A stretch of 64,000 bases of DNA from Bacteroidaceae bacterium (GTDB lineage: Bacteria > Bacteroidota > Bacteroidia > Bacteroidales > Bacteroidaceae). Under the pieces are notes generated by a model that saw nothing but the letters and a program-made list of their open reading frames with translations, had not been told where the DNA came from and searched no databases. Numbering within the stretch: position 1 is the stretch's first letter; the number at the start of each line of letters is the position of its first letter. The stretch is from contig JAGCGS010000032.1 of NCBI GenBank assembly GCA_017649485.1, forward strand, positions 1-64,000, read 5' to 3'. A program made the position numbers and the translations under genes. Shown here piece after piece: positions 33,014-42,172 of this stretch.

Positions 33014-35746
33014 ATGCAAAACAAATATATAGGAATTGTGGCGGGGCTTCTGTTGTTGGCAGGCTGTTCGGATAACGATCAGGTGTACAATCAAGTTATT
33101 GAAGGTAGTGGGGGTAATGCGAAAGTGCAGTCATTTACTTCCTTCACCGCTTCAATAGATGGGGCTGCCGATACCCGGGCTTATATCGTGAACGGTACTG
33201 CTCATGGTAATAAGTCATTGGCTTGGAATGAAGACTTGAATGAATGGATTCATGTTTTCAGCAACACCGACCAACCAGGCGTCAGCACAGATTATAAGCT
33301 GCAAAGCGTTGCTAATAATGTGGGCACTTTCATTGGTAATACTGTGAGTGGTGACTCTTTCTTTGCCGTTTATGCCAATCAATGGTGGGAAAGGGATGCC
33401 AATGATTCCAATCTGTTAAGATTCCATGTGGGGGAATACTACGAGCATCCCACCTCATTGAATGGTTTCCAGTTCTTTGGTCCGATGATAGCTACCAGTA
33501 CCACTAATAGTTTCCAACTTAAACAGTTGACAGGCATGGTTCATGTGTCTGTAAGTGGCATTCACAGATTAAAGGAAGTTAGTCTGCAGGCTACAGGTAA
33601 GGAGCCGATTTCGGGAAACTTCACGGTTGACCTGAGAGAACCTACTAAACTTGTACCTGAAGAGGGATCTACCTCTACCGTTGACGGGGTGTGGTTTGGA
33701 AATGACGGCATGGCATTGGGTAATGATGTAATAGAAATCTACTTCCCAATTTCACCTACAACCTTCAAACAAGGCTTCTCAATGTATATACAGGGTGAAG
33801 ATATGTATGGGAACAATGTTGAGTTAACGAAGACCTATTCAAAACAACTGACTATTGGCAGAGCCGAAGTGAAACATTTCAACCTGGTAAATGTTGCAGG
33901 AGAAATGGAACCTGTTGAGAAGTCTGAAAGAGATATCCTGATGGATCTCTATTATGCTACCGATGGAGCCCATTGGACAAACAATACCAACTGGGGTAGT
34001 GACAAACCATTGAATGAGTGGTATGGCATTACAACCTATAATGGCAGTGTATATAATATTAGCCTGAAACAAAACAACTTGAATGGCTATATCCCTCAAA
34101 GTATCGGTGGCCTTAAGAATCTTAACTTTTTCTCTGTCGACTCCAATAATCTGAGTGGGGCTATTCCTGCAGGGCTGTGGACACTGACTCAACTTCGCGG
34201 TTTGAACTTGAGCTCGAATACTGGACTATTTGGTTCTTTGCCAGATAATATAGGTGACTTGACTAATCTTTATTATTTGAACTTGTATCAGTGTTCTAAT
34301 ATAGGCGGTGAAATTCCTGAGAGTTTCTATACACTGAAAAATCTGGAGGTTCTATCTGTTGCTTTCTGCAGTTTCTCCGGTTCCTTCTCTGAGAACTTCG
34401 GTAATTTGGAGAGTTTGAGGGATATCAGGATGTGCGGAAATAAGATGTCTGGTCCATTACCAGAAAGTATTGGTAACCTGAAGAATCTGGAAGTGCTTAT
34501 GATCAGGTGGAATAACCTGACAGGTGACCTGCCTGCGTCAATGGGTAATATGACGAGTTTGGAAAGTATTTACTTAGAGGGAAATCAACTGACTGGGACA
34601 ATACCAGACTCTTTCATGAATCTTTCTAATCTTACATGGATGAACATTTCAGGCAATTGCATGAGTGGTATCATCCCTGAAAAGATGTATAAGTCTGATT
34701 GGTGGAGCAAGGTGCAGATATCCATGTCACAGCGTGATGGTTATGGCCTTTCTATTGAGGGTCTCTATACATCCACTGACTTCTCGAAAGATGGTTACGT
34801 TAGAGAGATTCAAAAACACAGCAAGGGTAATGGCATTAAGTTGGTTATTACTGGCGACGGTTTCTCGGACAAACTGATAGCTGACGGTACATTTGATGGT
34901 TATGTGGATAAGGCTGTGGAGTATTTCTTCGCCAAAGAACCATATACGACATATAGAGACTACTTCGATGTGTATGGCGTTACTGCTGTATCAAAGAACG
35001 ATGTCATAGGTGCGGATACGTCATTTGGCGTGAAAGCTTCTGGCGACATGTATCATTTCAATACTGACATTGTGGCCAATTTCCTGACGAGAAGCATGAA
35101 ATCTAATGGTGTGGACAATGTAACGGCTCTTGTGATAGTGAATGATAAGGTGAGTGGAAGTAGGGTGTATTGCAATATGTACTCTGGCGGCTTCTCTGTG
35201 GGTCTTTGCACCGTTACAGAAGATATGATGAAGGAAATTAATCATGAGATTGGCGGTCATGGCTTCGGGCACCTTGCCGATGAGTATTGGAATGACGACC
35301 TGTCTGGGACAACTTTCCAACAAAGTATGTGGCAGGAGCTTGACAGTATGCACGACATGGGTTGGTACACGAATGTTGACTATCATAGCAATCCTTTGGA
35401 AGTGCCATGGGCTGATTTTATCAGCAATCCAGACTATGCAGCTGAAGGAATCGGTGTGTATGAAGGAGGTTATGCTAATTATACATACGGCATCTACAGA
35501 CCTACCGTAAACAGCATCATGAGAGATAATGTGGGTGAGTACAATGCACCCAGTCGTTGGGCTATCTATCAACGATTGATGGATCTGGCTGGTGAGTCGT
35601 ACAGCTTTGCCTCATTCCTGGAATATGATAAGAAGAACTTGGCTAATACCAGGAATTATGTTGAGAGGGCAGCATCCAATAAGGTGAAGCATGGCGCACC
35701 TCCTGTGTTCCACAACTATCCTTCCTTGGGAATTCGAGAGCGATGA
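33014..35746 (+). CDS. M64 peptidase lipoprotein with leucine-rich repeats
   Basis: A 910-residue lipoprotein (MQNKYIGIVAGLLLLAGC). Residues 25-300 are a fimbrillin-like/M64 N-terminal domain; about 305-575 are plant-type LRRs capped by DGAHWTNNTNWG; about 590-910 are an M64 (IgA peptidase family) domain with the zinc motif HEIGGHGFGHLADEYW (His744, Glu745, His749). The spacing between the two His is one residue longer than in HExxH proteases. The end region has NSIMRDNVGEYNAPSRWAIY, conserved in all four M64 proteins of this window. Third gene of the operon, closed by a terminator. Cleavage of host proteins is inferred from the family name; the substrate is unknown. Confidence 0.85.
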   Translation: MQNKYIGIVAGLLLLAGCSDNDQVYNQVIEGSGGNAKVQSFTSFTASIDGAADTRAYIVNGTAHGNKSLAWNEDLNEWIHVFSNTDQPGVSTDYKLQSVANNVGTFIGNTVSGDSFFAVYANQWWERDANDSNLLRFHVGEYYEHPTSLNGFQFFGPMIATSTTNSFQLKQLTGMVHVSVSGIHRLKEVSLQATGKEPISGNFTVDLREPTKLVPEEGSTSTVDGVWFGNDGMALGNDVIEIYFPISPTTFKQGFSMYIQGEDMYGNNVELTKTYSKQLTIGRAEVKHFNLVNVAGEMEPVEKSERDILMDLYYATDGAHWTNNTNWGSDKPLNEWYGITTYNGSVYNISLKQNNLNGYIPQSIGGLKNLNFFSVDSNNLSGAIPAGLWTLTQLRGLNLSSNTGLFGSLPDNIGDLTNLYYLNLYQCSNIGGEIPESFYTLKNLEVLSVAFCSFSGSFSENFGNLESLRDIRMCGNKMSGPLPESIGNLKNLEVLMIRWNNLTGDLPASMGNMTSLESIYLEGNQLTGTIPDSFMNLSNLTWMNISGNCMSGIIPEKMYKSDWWSKVQISMSQRDGYGLSIEGLYTSTDFSKDGYVREIQKHSKGNGIKLVITGDGFSDKLIADGTFDGYVDKAVEYFFAKEPYTTYRDYFDVYGVTAVSKNDVIGADTSFGVKASGDMYHFNTDIVANFLTRSMKSNGVDNVTALVIVNDKVSGSRVYCNMYSGGFSVGLCTVTEDMMKEINHEIGGHGFGHLADEYWNDDLSGTTFQQSMWQELDSMHDMGWYTNVDYHSNPLEVPWADFISNPDYAAEGIGVYEGGYANYTYGIYRPTVNSIMRDNVGEYNAPSRWAIYQRLMDLAGESYSFASFLEYDKKNLANTRNYVERAASNKVKHGAPPVFHNYPSLGIRER

Positions 35747-35771
35747 GAGAGCCTATCATCATTAAAAATGT

Positions 35772-35812
35772 TTCAGCGGCACTCACTCTGTTGTGAGTGC
35801 CGCTGAAGTTTT
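35772..35812. terminator. Bidirectional terminator between convergent M64 operons
   Basis: A perfect 15-base stem (TTCAGCGGCACTCAC with GTGAGTGCCGCTGAA) around TCTGTT, followed by a T-run on the plus strand and preceded by AAAAAT, which gives a T-run on the minus strand. Confidence 0.95.
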
Positions 35813-37816
35813 TCATTCCTCATCTATCAGCACAGGTGGGGGGAGGGGAGGCATGATGTCACTGGACGCAGATCGTAAGAATAGCCTGGGAGCCAGTGAA
35901 GTATTATTGTATCTAATGCCTCCAGGTTCAAAGAAGGTGGTGATGATGCCTTCGGTACCAGCATATTGTACACCAGCCTGGATGTTGTTGTACTGATTGT
36001 CATCGGAAATGAAGTCATCGTAAGTGAACGATTCGTGAGCCAGGTCATGTATGCGTTTGGCAATGAGGTAACGCTGCCACGCACTGAAGTAAGGGCGGTT
36101 GTCATCCATACAACTTACTTGTTCAGATCGCCAGATGCCTTTGCCATATGAACCATAGCCACCTTCGTAAATTCCCACATGTAGGAACTTTCCTGCTTGC
36201 TTTGTACCCTGTTCATCTGGAATAAAATTACTCCAGAGCAGGTTGTTCTCTTTATCAGCTGTGACATTTAATCCATAGGGCACCGGCCAGTTGTGACGAG
36301 GGATGGTTTTGCCATTATATGTAGCACTGCCTATATATTCGTCTGCCAACTTTCCAAACATGTGACCTCCACCTTCGTGTAGAGCAGTGTTCAACCATGT
36401 CCCTTCGCAGGTGACTATACTGCTGCCATTGCCAGACCATTTCAATAAGCTGCTCCCCTCATCCATTTGGGAGAGAGGAATCATGGCAAACGATTTGCCA
36501 TAACTCCAATTATAGCAGATACCTCCATATCGACTGTCATTGATTAGCATGATAATGCCAGTTTCATCGATGCTTACTTTGCCGCTCAGTATGTCAGGGT
36601 TGTGTGCTTCCACAAAAGAGAATACCCTTTGAGAGTTGGCTTTCATGTTGTTGAAAGAGTAAAGCGCCCATCCTGCATCGAAGAAAGTGTTCACGTTTTT
36701 ATTAATGTCAGTAACATCAGCACCTTCTTCTTCAGAAACAGCATCGAGAATAGTGATGTTGAAGTGGTGCTTGTACTGCTTGAACGGCTCCACATCAAAT
36801 ATGAAGTCTAACATTTCCGTTGCATGGGTATGGTATTCATTCATCTGTTCACGTGTAAATCCTTCAGGAATGACTACCCATGACACTGGATGCTGCCCAT
36901 TATTGCTGGCATATTGTAAAGCCACCCCGTTGGTATAGTCGTCACTTTCTATTTGGATAGTACCCAGATTCAGCATCTCTGAAGGGTGCAGGCTTGCAGC
37001 ATTCAAGCCTTTAAGGGTATATTCCAAGCCTTCATCGTTGAACATCGACAAGGTGAAACCTTTTGACAAGTTAGCGGGTGCACATAAAATATAATAGGTA
37101 TGTGAGTCATCAAAATCGCCTATAAGATCCACATAGTTGTTGCCTTCTACCATAAAGATAGTTCCATCATCGATGTTTACAAGTATATCACCCGACAGAT
37201 ATATCGTCTGGTTGTCAGCATCATTATTGGCAGTCAATCTCACTCTCTTCAAATAGTCCACCCCAGAACCTGATACTTCAAACTTGATTAGCGAGCAGAG
37301 GTTATGGAAAAGCAGGTTAGGACTGTCTGTCGCAACAGTCTTGGCATAAGAAAGGTTTAGCTGGTTGCCAATACCATCAGGGACGGCGACTTGTGATGCT
37401 GGTAGTGCCAAATCCACAGCATACCGCTTCTCACCCTCGTCATCATAATAGTTTATCAGGTTCCGGATTTGCTCATCTGGATAGAAAGCATAGAAATCGT
37501 CAAGGGTCTGAACAGCCTTATCTCCTATAAAGGCTACGTTGGCGCCTGTTTCATCGGTGGTAAACATTTCTGAGTTAAAGTCGCCATTCTCAGTAGTGCC
37601 ATACACGCGGATATTATCTCCTGCCGTCCATAAAACACTCCTGCCTTCTAATAGCATACGGGTAGAAGCATCATCGAATTGGGCATAGAACTGCTGCGAA
37701 GTTATAACTTGCTTGGCTACCATGACCTCAGCTGGGGAATAGTTGTCTTCCAATCTATCCTCACATGCAGCACATAATAGCATTATCGTAATCCCTATGG
37801 CAGTAGTTCTCTTCAT
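35813..37816 (-). CDS. M64 peptidase lipoprotein
   Basis: A 667-residue lipoprotein; the ATG at 37816 gives MKRTTAIGITIMLLCAAC (lipobox CAAC), and the longer frame from 37870 lacks a signal at its start. Residues 20-280 are the fimbrillin-like N-terminal domain; about 310-640 are the M64 domain with HEGGGHMFGKLADEY (His480, Glu481, His485) and VSCMDDNRPYFSAWQRY. No LRRs are present. Last gene of the peptide-LRR-M64-M64 operon; 76 bases separate it from the upstream M64 gene. Its product and the next gene's product are about the same length and organisation, suggesting duplication. Confidence 0.85.
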   Translation of the reverse strand: MKRTTAIGITIMLLCAACEDRLEDNYSPAEVMVAKQVITSQQFYAQFDDASTRMLLEGRSVLWTAGDNIRVYGTTENGDFNSEMFTTDETGANVAFIGDKAVQTLDDFYAFYPDEQIRNLINYYDDEGEKRYAVDLALPASQVAVPDGIGNQLNLSYAKTVATDSPNLLFHNLCSLIKFEVSGSGVDYLKRVRLTANNDADNQTIYLSGDILVNIDDGTIFMVEGNNYVDLIGDFDDSHTYYILCAPANLSKGFTLSMFNDEGLEYTLKGLNAASLHPSEMLNLGTIQIESDDYTNGVALQYASNNGQHPVSWVVIPEGFTREQMNEYHTHATEMLDFIFDVEPFKQYKHHFNITILDAVSEEEGADVTDINKNVNTFFDAGWALYSFNNMKANSQRVFSFVEAHNPDILSGKVSIDETGIIMLINDSRYGGICYNWSYGKSFAMIPLSQMDEGSSLLKWSGNGSSIVTCEGTWLNTALHEGGGHMFGKLADEYIGSATYNGKTIPRHNWPVPYGLNVTADKENNLLWSNFIPDEQGTKQAGKFLHVGIYEGGYGSYGKGIWRSEQVSCMDDNRPYFSAWQRYLIAKRIHDLAHESFTYDDFISDDNQYNNIQAGVQYAGTEGIITTFFEPGGIRYNNTSLAPRLFLRSASSDIMPPLPPPVLIDEE

Positions 37817-37892
37817 CTTTTCCTTATTATAAATGTATTGGCTGTCGAAGCCATAAGCAGCGACAGCCAATCATTAATTTTCAATCAGAATT

Positions 37893-39911
37893 TCAATTCA
37901 ATGCTGGAATAACAGTCGTGTATGGTTTCCTTACATCATGCATCACAGGCGGAGCCGATGGAGGCATTGGTGTAATAGGACTCTCTACATAATTGGCTGG
38001 AGCACTTGATGCATTGTAGATAGGATTCAGACCATCGAATGAGGTTGAGAGCAACCCCTCTGTACCGGCAAACTCAATGCCATCCTGAATATTCTGGTAC
38101 TGCTTGTCATTGGAAAGGAAAGTATCATAATCGAATGCCTCTCCCACAATGTCAAAGATACGCTGCACAATCAGGTAGCGTTGATAAGCACTGAAATATG
38201 CACGGTTATCATCCATACAGCTGATCTCCTCTGAACGCCAGATACCCTTACCATAAACCATACCTCCTTCATATATGCCTACGTACGGGAACTTGCCAAC
38301 TTCCACCTTGCCTGGTATTGAAGGAATCATCATCGACCACAGTGGATTGTTTTTATTCATTGTCACATTCAAGTCGTATGGAACAGGCCAAGTGTGCTCC
38401 GCTATAGATGAGTATGGAAAAGTGCTATTAGAATACCAATATTCATCTGCCAGACGTCCGAAGCAATGACCACCACCTTCGTGTAAAGCTGTGTTTAACC
38501 AAGTGCCAGTATTGGTAATTCCTCTTGCACCATTGTTTCCTAACCAAGCTAAGCCTTCATCTCCTAAGTTGTTCAAGGCTGTTGGAACGATGGTATAGCC
38601 CGACCCATCAGATAACGCATGGCAAATGCCACCGGAACGGGTGTCATTCACAATCAAGATGATAGGCGTTTGGGAAATGGTCGCATCTCCGTTCACAATG
38701 TCAGGGCAATGATCTTGTACAAATGTATTTACCGTTGTAAGATTTGCAGCCATATTGCTGTAATCATCTCTATCCCAACCAGCACCAAAATAGGTGTTCT
38801 TGTTAATACCCTCATTAATCACATCTGCACCCGACTCTTGTGATGCAACTGGTATAATGTAGATATTGAAATAGTCCTTATAGGTCTTGTAAGGCTCTAC
38901 AGAAAAGAAGAAGTCCAGCATCTTCGTCGCTTGCTGATTAAAAAGGTTCAGCTCGTCGGCTGTGTAACCTTCAGCAACCACTACGAAAGGCACAGCCTTT
39001 GTTCTGGATGACTTGGAATACACAGTCATTTCTGCGTTATTCTCAAAGTAGCTTGACTCGACATTAATTTCACCTAAGTTAAGGATTTCACCAGCTTTTA
39101 ACTCAGCTCCTTTCACGGCGTACTTCACATACTCCTTACCACTTTTGTCGATGAAAGAGATGGAGAAGCCATTTGGCATTGAAGCGGGAGCAGTTACCAT
39201 ATAATAAGAGGTGTTGGCTTGGAATTCGCCTGTCAGCTCTACATGGCTACCAGGACCATTCATCTGTATGAATTCACCATTGCTTGTATCCAGTAATAGC
39301 TCTCCACTTAAAGGAGGAGTACTGCCCATTGTGGCTTCTGGAATAAACCTGACTTTACTCAGATTGCTAACGGCTGATCCTGTTAACTGAAACTTAATTA
39401 ATGCGTTCACATTCTTGAACGACAGGGTCAGTGAGTTAGAATGAGCGTAACCTAAGTTCAAGTCATCAGCGAAGGTGTCAGGTATAGCCTGTTGGGTGGT
39501 AGGGATATCAACACCGAAAGCAGTTTGAGAACCTGTTAAAGAATAAAAACCGTCAATGGCAGCTGAACTTGGATATAAAGCATAATAATCGGTACATTCT
39601 GGTATCGACCCCGTAACATTTACCGAAATGCCATCCTTATCTGCTGTAAAAGAAGATAGATAATAACCAGTATCGATGCTGCCATCTGCCGAGAATACCT
39701 TTACTTGGTTACCAGCCAGCCATTTTACATTCTTGCCATCAACCAATTGTGTGCGTGTGTTCGAATTATCAAACTCTGCCTTGAAGCTTGTCACTACTTT
39801 CTTGGTTGTAGTTTCAGGAGTATCCAAAGACTGGATAAAAGCTTGCTCTTCACTTTGGCAAGCAGCCAAAGTGAAGAGCAAAAAACCTAAAGAATAAAGC
39901 GCTTTCTTCAT
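37893..39911 (-). CDS. M64 peptidase lipoprotein
   Basis: A 672-residue lipoprotein (MKKALYSLGFLLFTLAAC, lipobox LAAC). N-terminal fimbrillin-like domain (about 30-285) and M64 domain (about 310-640) with HEGGGHCFGRLADEYW (His477, Glu478, His482) and ISCMDDNRAYFSAYQRY. It is the closest relative in the window of the next gene downstream. The gene lies 26 bases behind the LRR lipoprotein gene, so they are co-transcribed. The C-terminal 45 residues are Pro/Ser-rich. Confidence 0.85.
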   Translation of the reverse strand: MKKALYSLGFLLFTLAACQSEEQAFIQSLDTPETTTKKVVTSFKAEFDNSNTRTQLVDGKNVKWLAGNQVKVFSADGSIDTGYYLSSFTADKDGISVNVTGSIPECTDYYALYPSSAAIDGFYSLTGSQTAFGVDIPTTQQAIPDTFADDLNLGYAHSNSLTLSFKNVNALIKFQLTGSAVSNLSKVRFIPEATMGSTPPLSGELLLDTSNGEFIQMNGPGSHVELTGEFQANTSYYMVTAPASMPNGFSISFIDKSGKEYVKYAVKGAELKAGEILNLGEINVESSYFENNAEMTVYSKSSRTKAVPFVVVAEGYTADELNLFNQQATKMLDFFFSVEPYKTYKDYFNIYIIPVASQESGADVINEGINKNTYFGAGWDRDDYSNMAANLTTVNTFVQDHCPDIVNGDATISQTPIILIVNDTRSGGICHALSDGSGYTIVPTALNNLGDEGLAWLGNNGARGITNTGTWLNTALHEGGGHCFGRLADEYWYSNSTFPYSSIAEHTWPVPYDLNVTMNKNNPLWSMMIPSIPGKVEVGKFPYVGIYEGGMVYGKGIWRSEEISCMDDNRAYFSAYQRYLIVQRIFDIVGEAFDYDTFLSNDKQYQNIQDGIEFAGTEGLLSTSFDGLNPIYNASSAPANYVESPITPMPPSAPPVMHDVRKPYTTVIPALN

Positions 39912-39937
39912 GATTTCACGCTTTTAGGGAATAATAA

Positions 39938-41650
39938 TTACCACCCGTAATTGGTTTCTGTGAAAGGCTCAATGGTTGCCTTAGGTTGAGCCACAGTACC
40001 ATCATCGATGATTATATCTCCATCTTGCTGATTTTCTATGTCTTTTATTACAAGATTCAGCCAGCGAGCTAATTCCTGCATTGCCTGAGTTACTTCACCT
40101 GTCAGCTTGTTACCTTGCACCAACAATGTCTTCAATGTTGGAATCTCAGGCAGGTCATTAAAGAACCATTTCGCGAAGTCACCTGTAAAATTATTATCGG
40201 CAATATCCAATTCTTCCAAAGCCGTAAGGTTACCTATCCACAGAGGAAGATCACCTGAAAGTGAGTTGTTATACAACCACAGTTTTTTCAGCTGCTTTAA
40301 ATTGCCAAGGGTAGAAGGCAATTCACCACTTAATAGGTTGTCACCTAATTTTAACTCAATCAATTTTGTCAGGTTACCAATGGTCGTAGGGATGGCAGTA
40401 GCCAAAGTCGGAGCCATAGATGAACCTGCTTCTTCAGCAGTTCTGGGGGCACCTGAGACAACTGCACTGGTCAGGTTGTTGCCAGATAGATCTAATAAGG
40501 TCAAATAAGTTAAATCACCAATACTTTCTGGGATTGTACCGGTTAAGCCCATGCTAGAAAGATCAATTTCTGTAATGTGACCATCAGCATCTACCGTTAC
40601 ACCTGTCGCACCATCAAAATCAGCTTCACTAGTAGCAGCTAATGGCCAGCTACTAAGTGCAGATGGCTTACCCAGTGCATTATACAGGTCAATCATTGCA
40701 GCAACAGCTTTATTGGTTTCTGAGCCCTTGAGGTTAATAGGAATACTTGATGATGGACGGCGGAAACGCATGTATTTACCCTGATAATTAGTGAAGTTGT
40801 AACCGGAAGCGAAGAGTACGGTTTCGTAAACTTGACCGTTAGATGTTACAATCTCTGCAGTCAGCTTGCTGCCTGTGAAATCGCGAGGCAGTACCCACAT
40901 ATAGAAGTTAGACTCAACGCCACCGCTTACAGCAATGTTGTTCAGCTTCAGTGAAACAGTCTGTGATTCCATAGTAGGAGTGAATGTAGGATAAAGACCA
41001 GAGATGTCAAGGTTAGCCTGTGTAATGAAAGGAGTGTCGCTTGACACCAAGCGTATTTCTGTCAGTACAGCGTCATCTGGCAAAGTAAAAGGCATGAAAA
41101 TAATGGTGCCCATATAACCTACATGGAAATCCAGAGAAGGTCCTGAGGCTGTGATAGCCTCATTTGAAGCGAAATAATTGAAAGCGTTCAAGTGTGAATA
41201 GTCATTAGCCTTCTTTTGGCTCTGACCAATGTAGTTCATTGGAAGGGCAGTCTTATCCCGGTTGTAATAGTCGTATGGATAATACACTGCATAGGTATAT
41301 CCGGTCTTCAAAGCCCAACCACCACCATCGAATTCTGCACTGCTGGTACCAACAAATTTTTCATCGATAGGGAAGTCCACCTGTGCGCCCTTGTTTGGGA
41401 ACACACCCAAAACATCGCCACTTGACCATGCAAAAGCAAACGCGTCAGTTTCTGCCTTATAGGTAAATTCTGCACGAGTTCCTGCATCGTCGAAACTAAC
41501 GATTTCCATGTCAGGAAGGGTGACAGTAATGTGCTCCACCTCTTGTCCCACAACAGGATTATTGGTGTCGTCAACCAAATCATCGCTGCTACAAGCTGCT
41601 AAGAAGGCAGCTGATGCGATAACGGATAAAAAGAGTACATTTTTTTTCAT
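39938..41650 (-). CDS. LRR lipoprotein with fimbrillin-like N-terminus
   Basis: A 570-residue lipoprotein (MKKNVLFLSVIASAAFLAAC, lipobox LAAC). Residues 25-300 form a fimbrillin-like beta domain (FAFAWSSGDVLGVFPN, DFTGSKLTAEIV); about 315-540 hold plant-type LRRs (MGLTGTIPESIGDLTYLTLL, then LSGNNLTS and NLTALEELDIADNNFTG). The protein ends in NYGW. It is the first long gene after the 35-residue peptide gene (85 bases away), and is followed by the two M64 genes. Likely surface exposed; binding partner unknown. Confidence 0.82.
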   Translation of the reverse strand: MKKNVLFLSVIASAAFLAACSSDDLVDDTNNPVVGQEVEHITVTLPDMEIVSFDDAGTRAEFTYKAETDAFAFAWSSGDVLGVFPNKGAQVDFPIDEKFVGTSSAEFDGGGWALKTGYTYAVYYPYDYYNRDKTALPMNYIGQSQKKANDYSHLNAFNYFASNEAITASGPSLDFHVGYMGTIIFMPFTLPDDAVLTEIRLVSSDTPFITQANLDISGLYPTFTPTMESQTVSLKLNNIAVSGGVESNFYMWVLPRDFTGSKLTAEIVTSNGQVYETVLFASGYNFTNYQGKYMRFRRPSSSIPINLKGSETNKAVAAMIDLYNALGKPSALSSWPLAATSEADFDGATGVTVDADGHITEIDLSSMGLTGTIPESIGDLTYLTLLDLSGNNLTSAVVSGAPRTAEEAGSSMAPTLATAIPTTIGNLTKLIELKLGDNLLSGELPSTLGNLKQLKKLWLYNNSLSGDLPLWIGNLTALEELDIADNNFTGDFAKWFFNDLPEIPTLKTLLVQGNKLTGEVTQAMQELARWLNLVIKDIENQQDGDIIIDDGTVAQPKATIEPFTETNYGW

Positions 41651-41735
41651 AATATTTGTTTTTTAGTTTTTATTATCTGACTTAAAGCGGACTTATCCTA
41701 TGCGGAACCATCCGCTTATACTTGTTAGACGGTTG
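41651..41735 (-). other. Spacer between the peptide gene and the LRR lipoprotein gene
   Basis: It contains a small hairpin (GCGGA-ACCA-TCCGC, about 41701-41714) and no promoter box that I could recognise, which favours read-through from the peptide gene into the lipoprotein operon. Confidence 0.4.
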
Positions 41736-41843
41736 TTAAAAATCGTCACCACCGATATCATCAGCAGTACCAGCCAGGATGATATCCTCTAACTCCATCT
41801 TGATTTCCTTTACAACAGGAGCTTCGTAATCTTCTTTTCTCAT
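41736..41843 (-). CDS. 35-residue peptide, candidate modified-peptide precursor
   Basis: A short frame: MRKEDYEAPVVKEIKMELED, then IILAGT, then ADDIGGDDF and TAA. The N-terminal part is a charged leader with a YxxP motif (YEAP), the motif that PqqD-type recognition domains bind in lasso leaders. The Gly-Thr step (AGT) precedes a short, acidic, Gly-containing tail. Bacteroidales genomes often carry such peptides beside PqqD/kinase genes. The coding DNA is in a transcribed position: a promoter at 42069-42098 precedes it by about 220 bases, and the lipoprotein operon follows. HPr-kinase-like, ABC and PqqD genes lie on the other side. That it is modified or exported is inference; it has no Cys or Ser in the tail. 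Confidence 0.6.
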   Translation of the reverse strand: MRKEDYEAPVVKEIKMELEDIILAGTADDIGGDDF

Positions 41844-42068
41844 TTTAGTACTAAAATTGCGCATACAGATTCCCTAAGGTATGCTGATTAATATTAAAAA
41901 ATGGCGTGGGAACCTTATCTTTCACCTACCAATTAACGAAGTAGGCCTAAAACTTCAATCGGCAAGGTCGGATAAACACCATAATATTTTCAATAAGTCA
42001 AACAACTCAACATTGCAAGGTGGAATTTACTAGCTTACATAGTCACCCTCTATGGGCGGTTGTCGTGA
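41844..42068 (-). other. Long leader of the peptide gene
   Basis: No gene seen. If transcription starts after the promoter at 42069-42098, about 220 bases precede the peptide. A hairpin CCTAC/GTAGG (41925-41929 with 41941-41945) is visible; no known riboswitch was recognised. Confidence 0.4.
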
Positions 42069-42098
42069 CAAAGTTAATGAGTTCTTTTATTATTTGCA
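42069..42098 (-). promoter_or_regulatory. Promoter for the peptide-lipoprotein operon
   Basis: Minus strand TTGC (42095-42098), about 18 bases, TAACTTTG (42069-42076). It is the only good minus-strand promoter match between the HPr-kinase-like gene and the peptide gene. Confidence 0.5.
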
Positions 42099-42172
42099 AG
42101 TTCTATGCATTATTTTTTGCTGTTTTATATGTTTTTTTTTCTTGGTTGTTCTTTTTTTTGTAATTTCGCAGC

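Noticed and set aside
35021..35572. A 183-codon frame opposite the M64 domain of the 33.0-kb gene
   Set aside because: It mirrors a conserved peptidase domain; no promoter, no recognisable protein.
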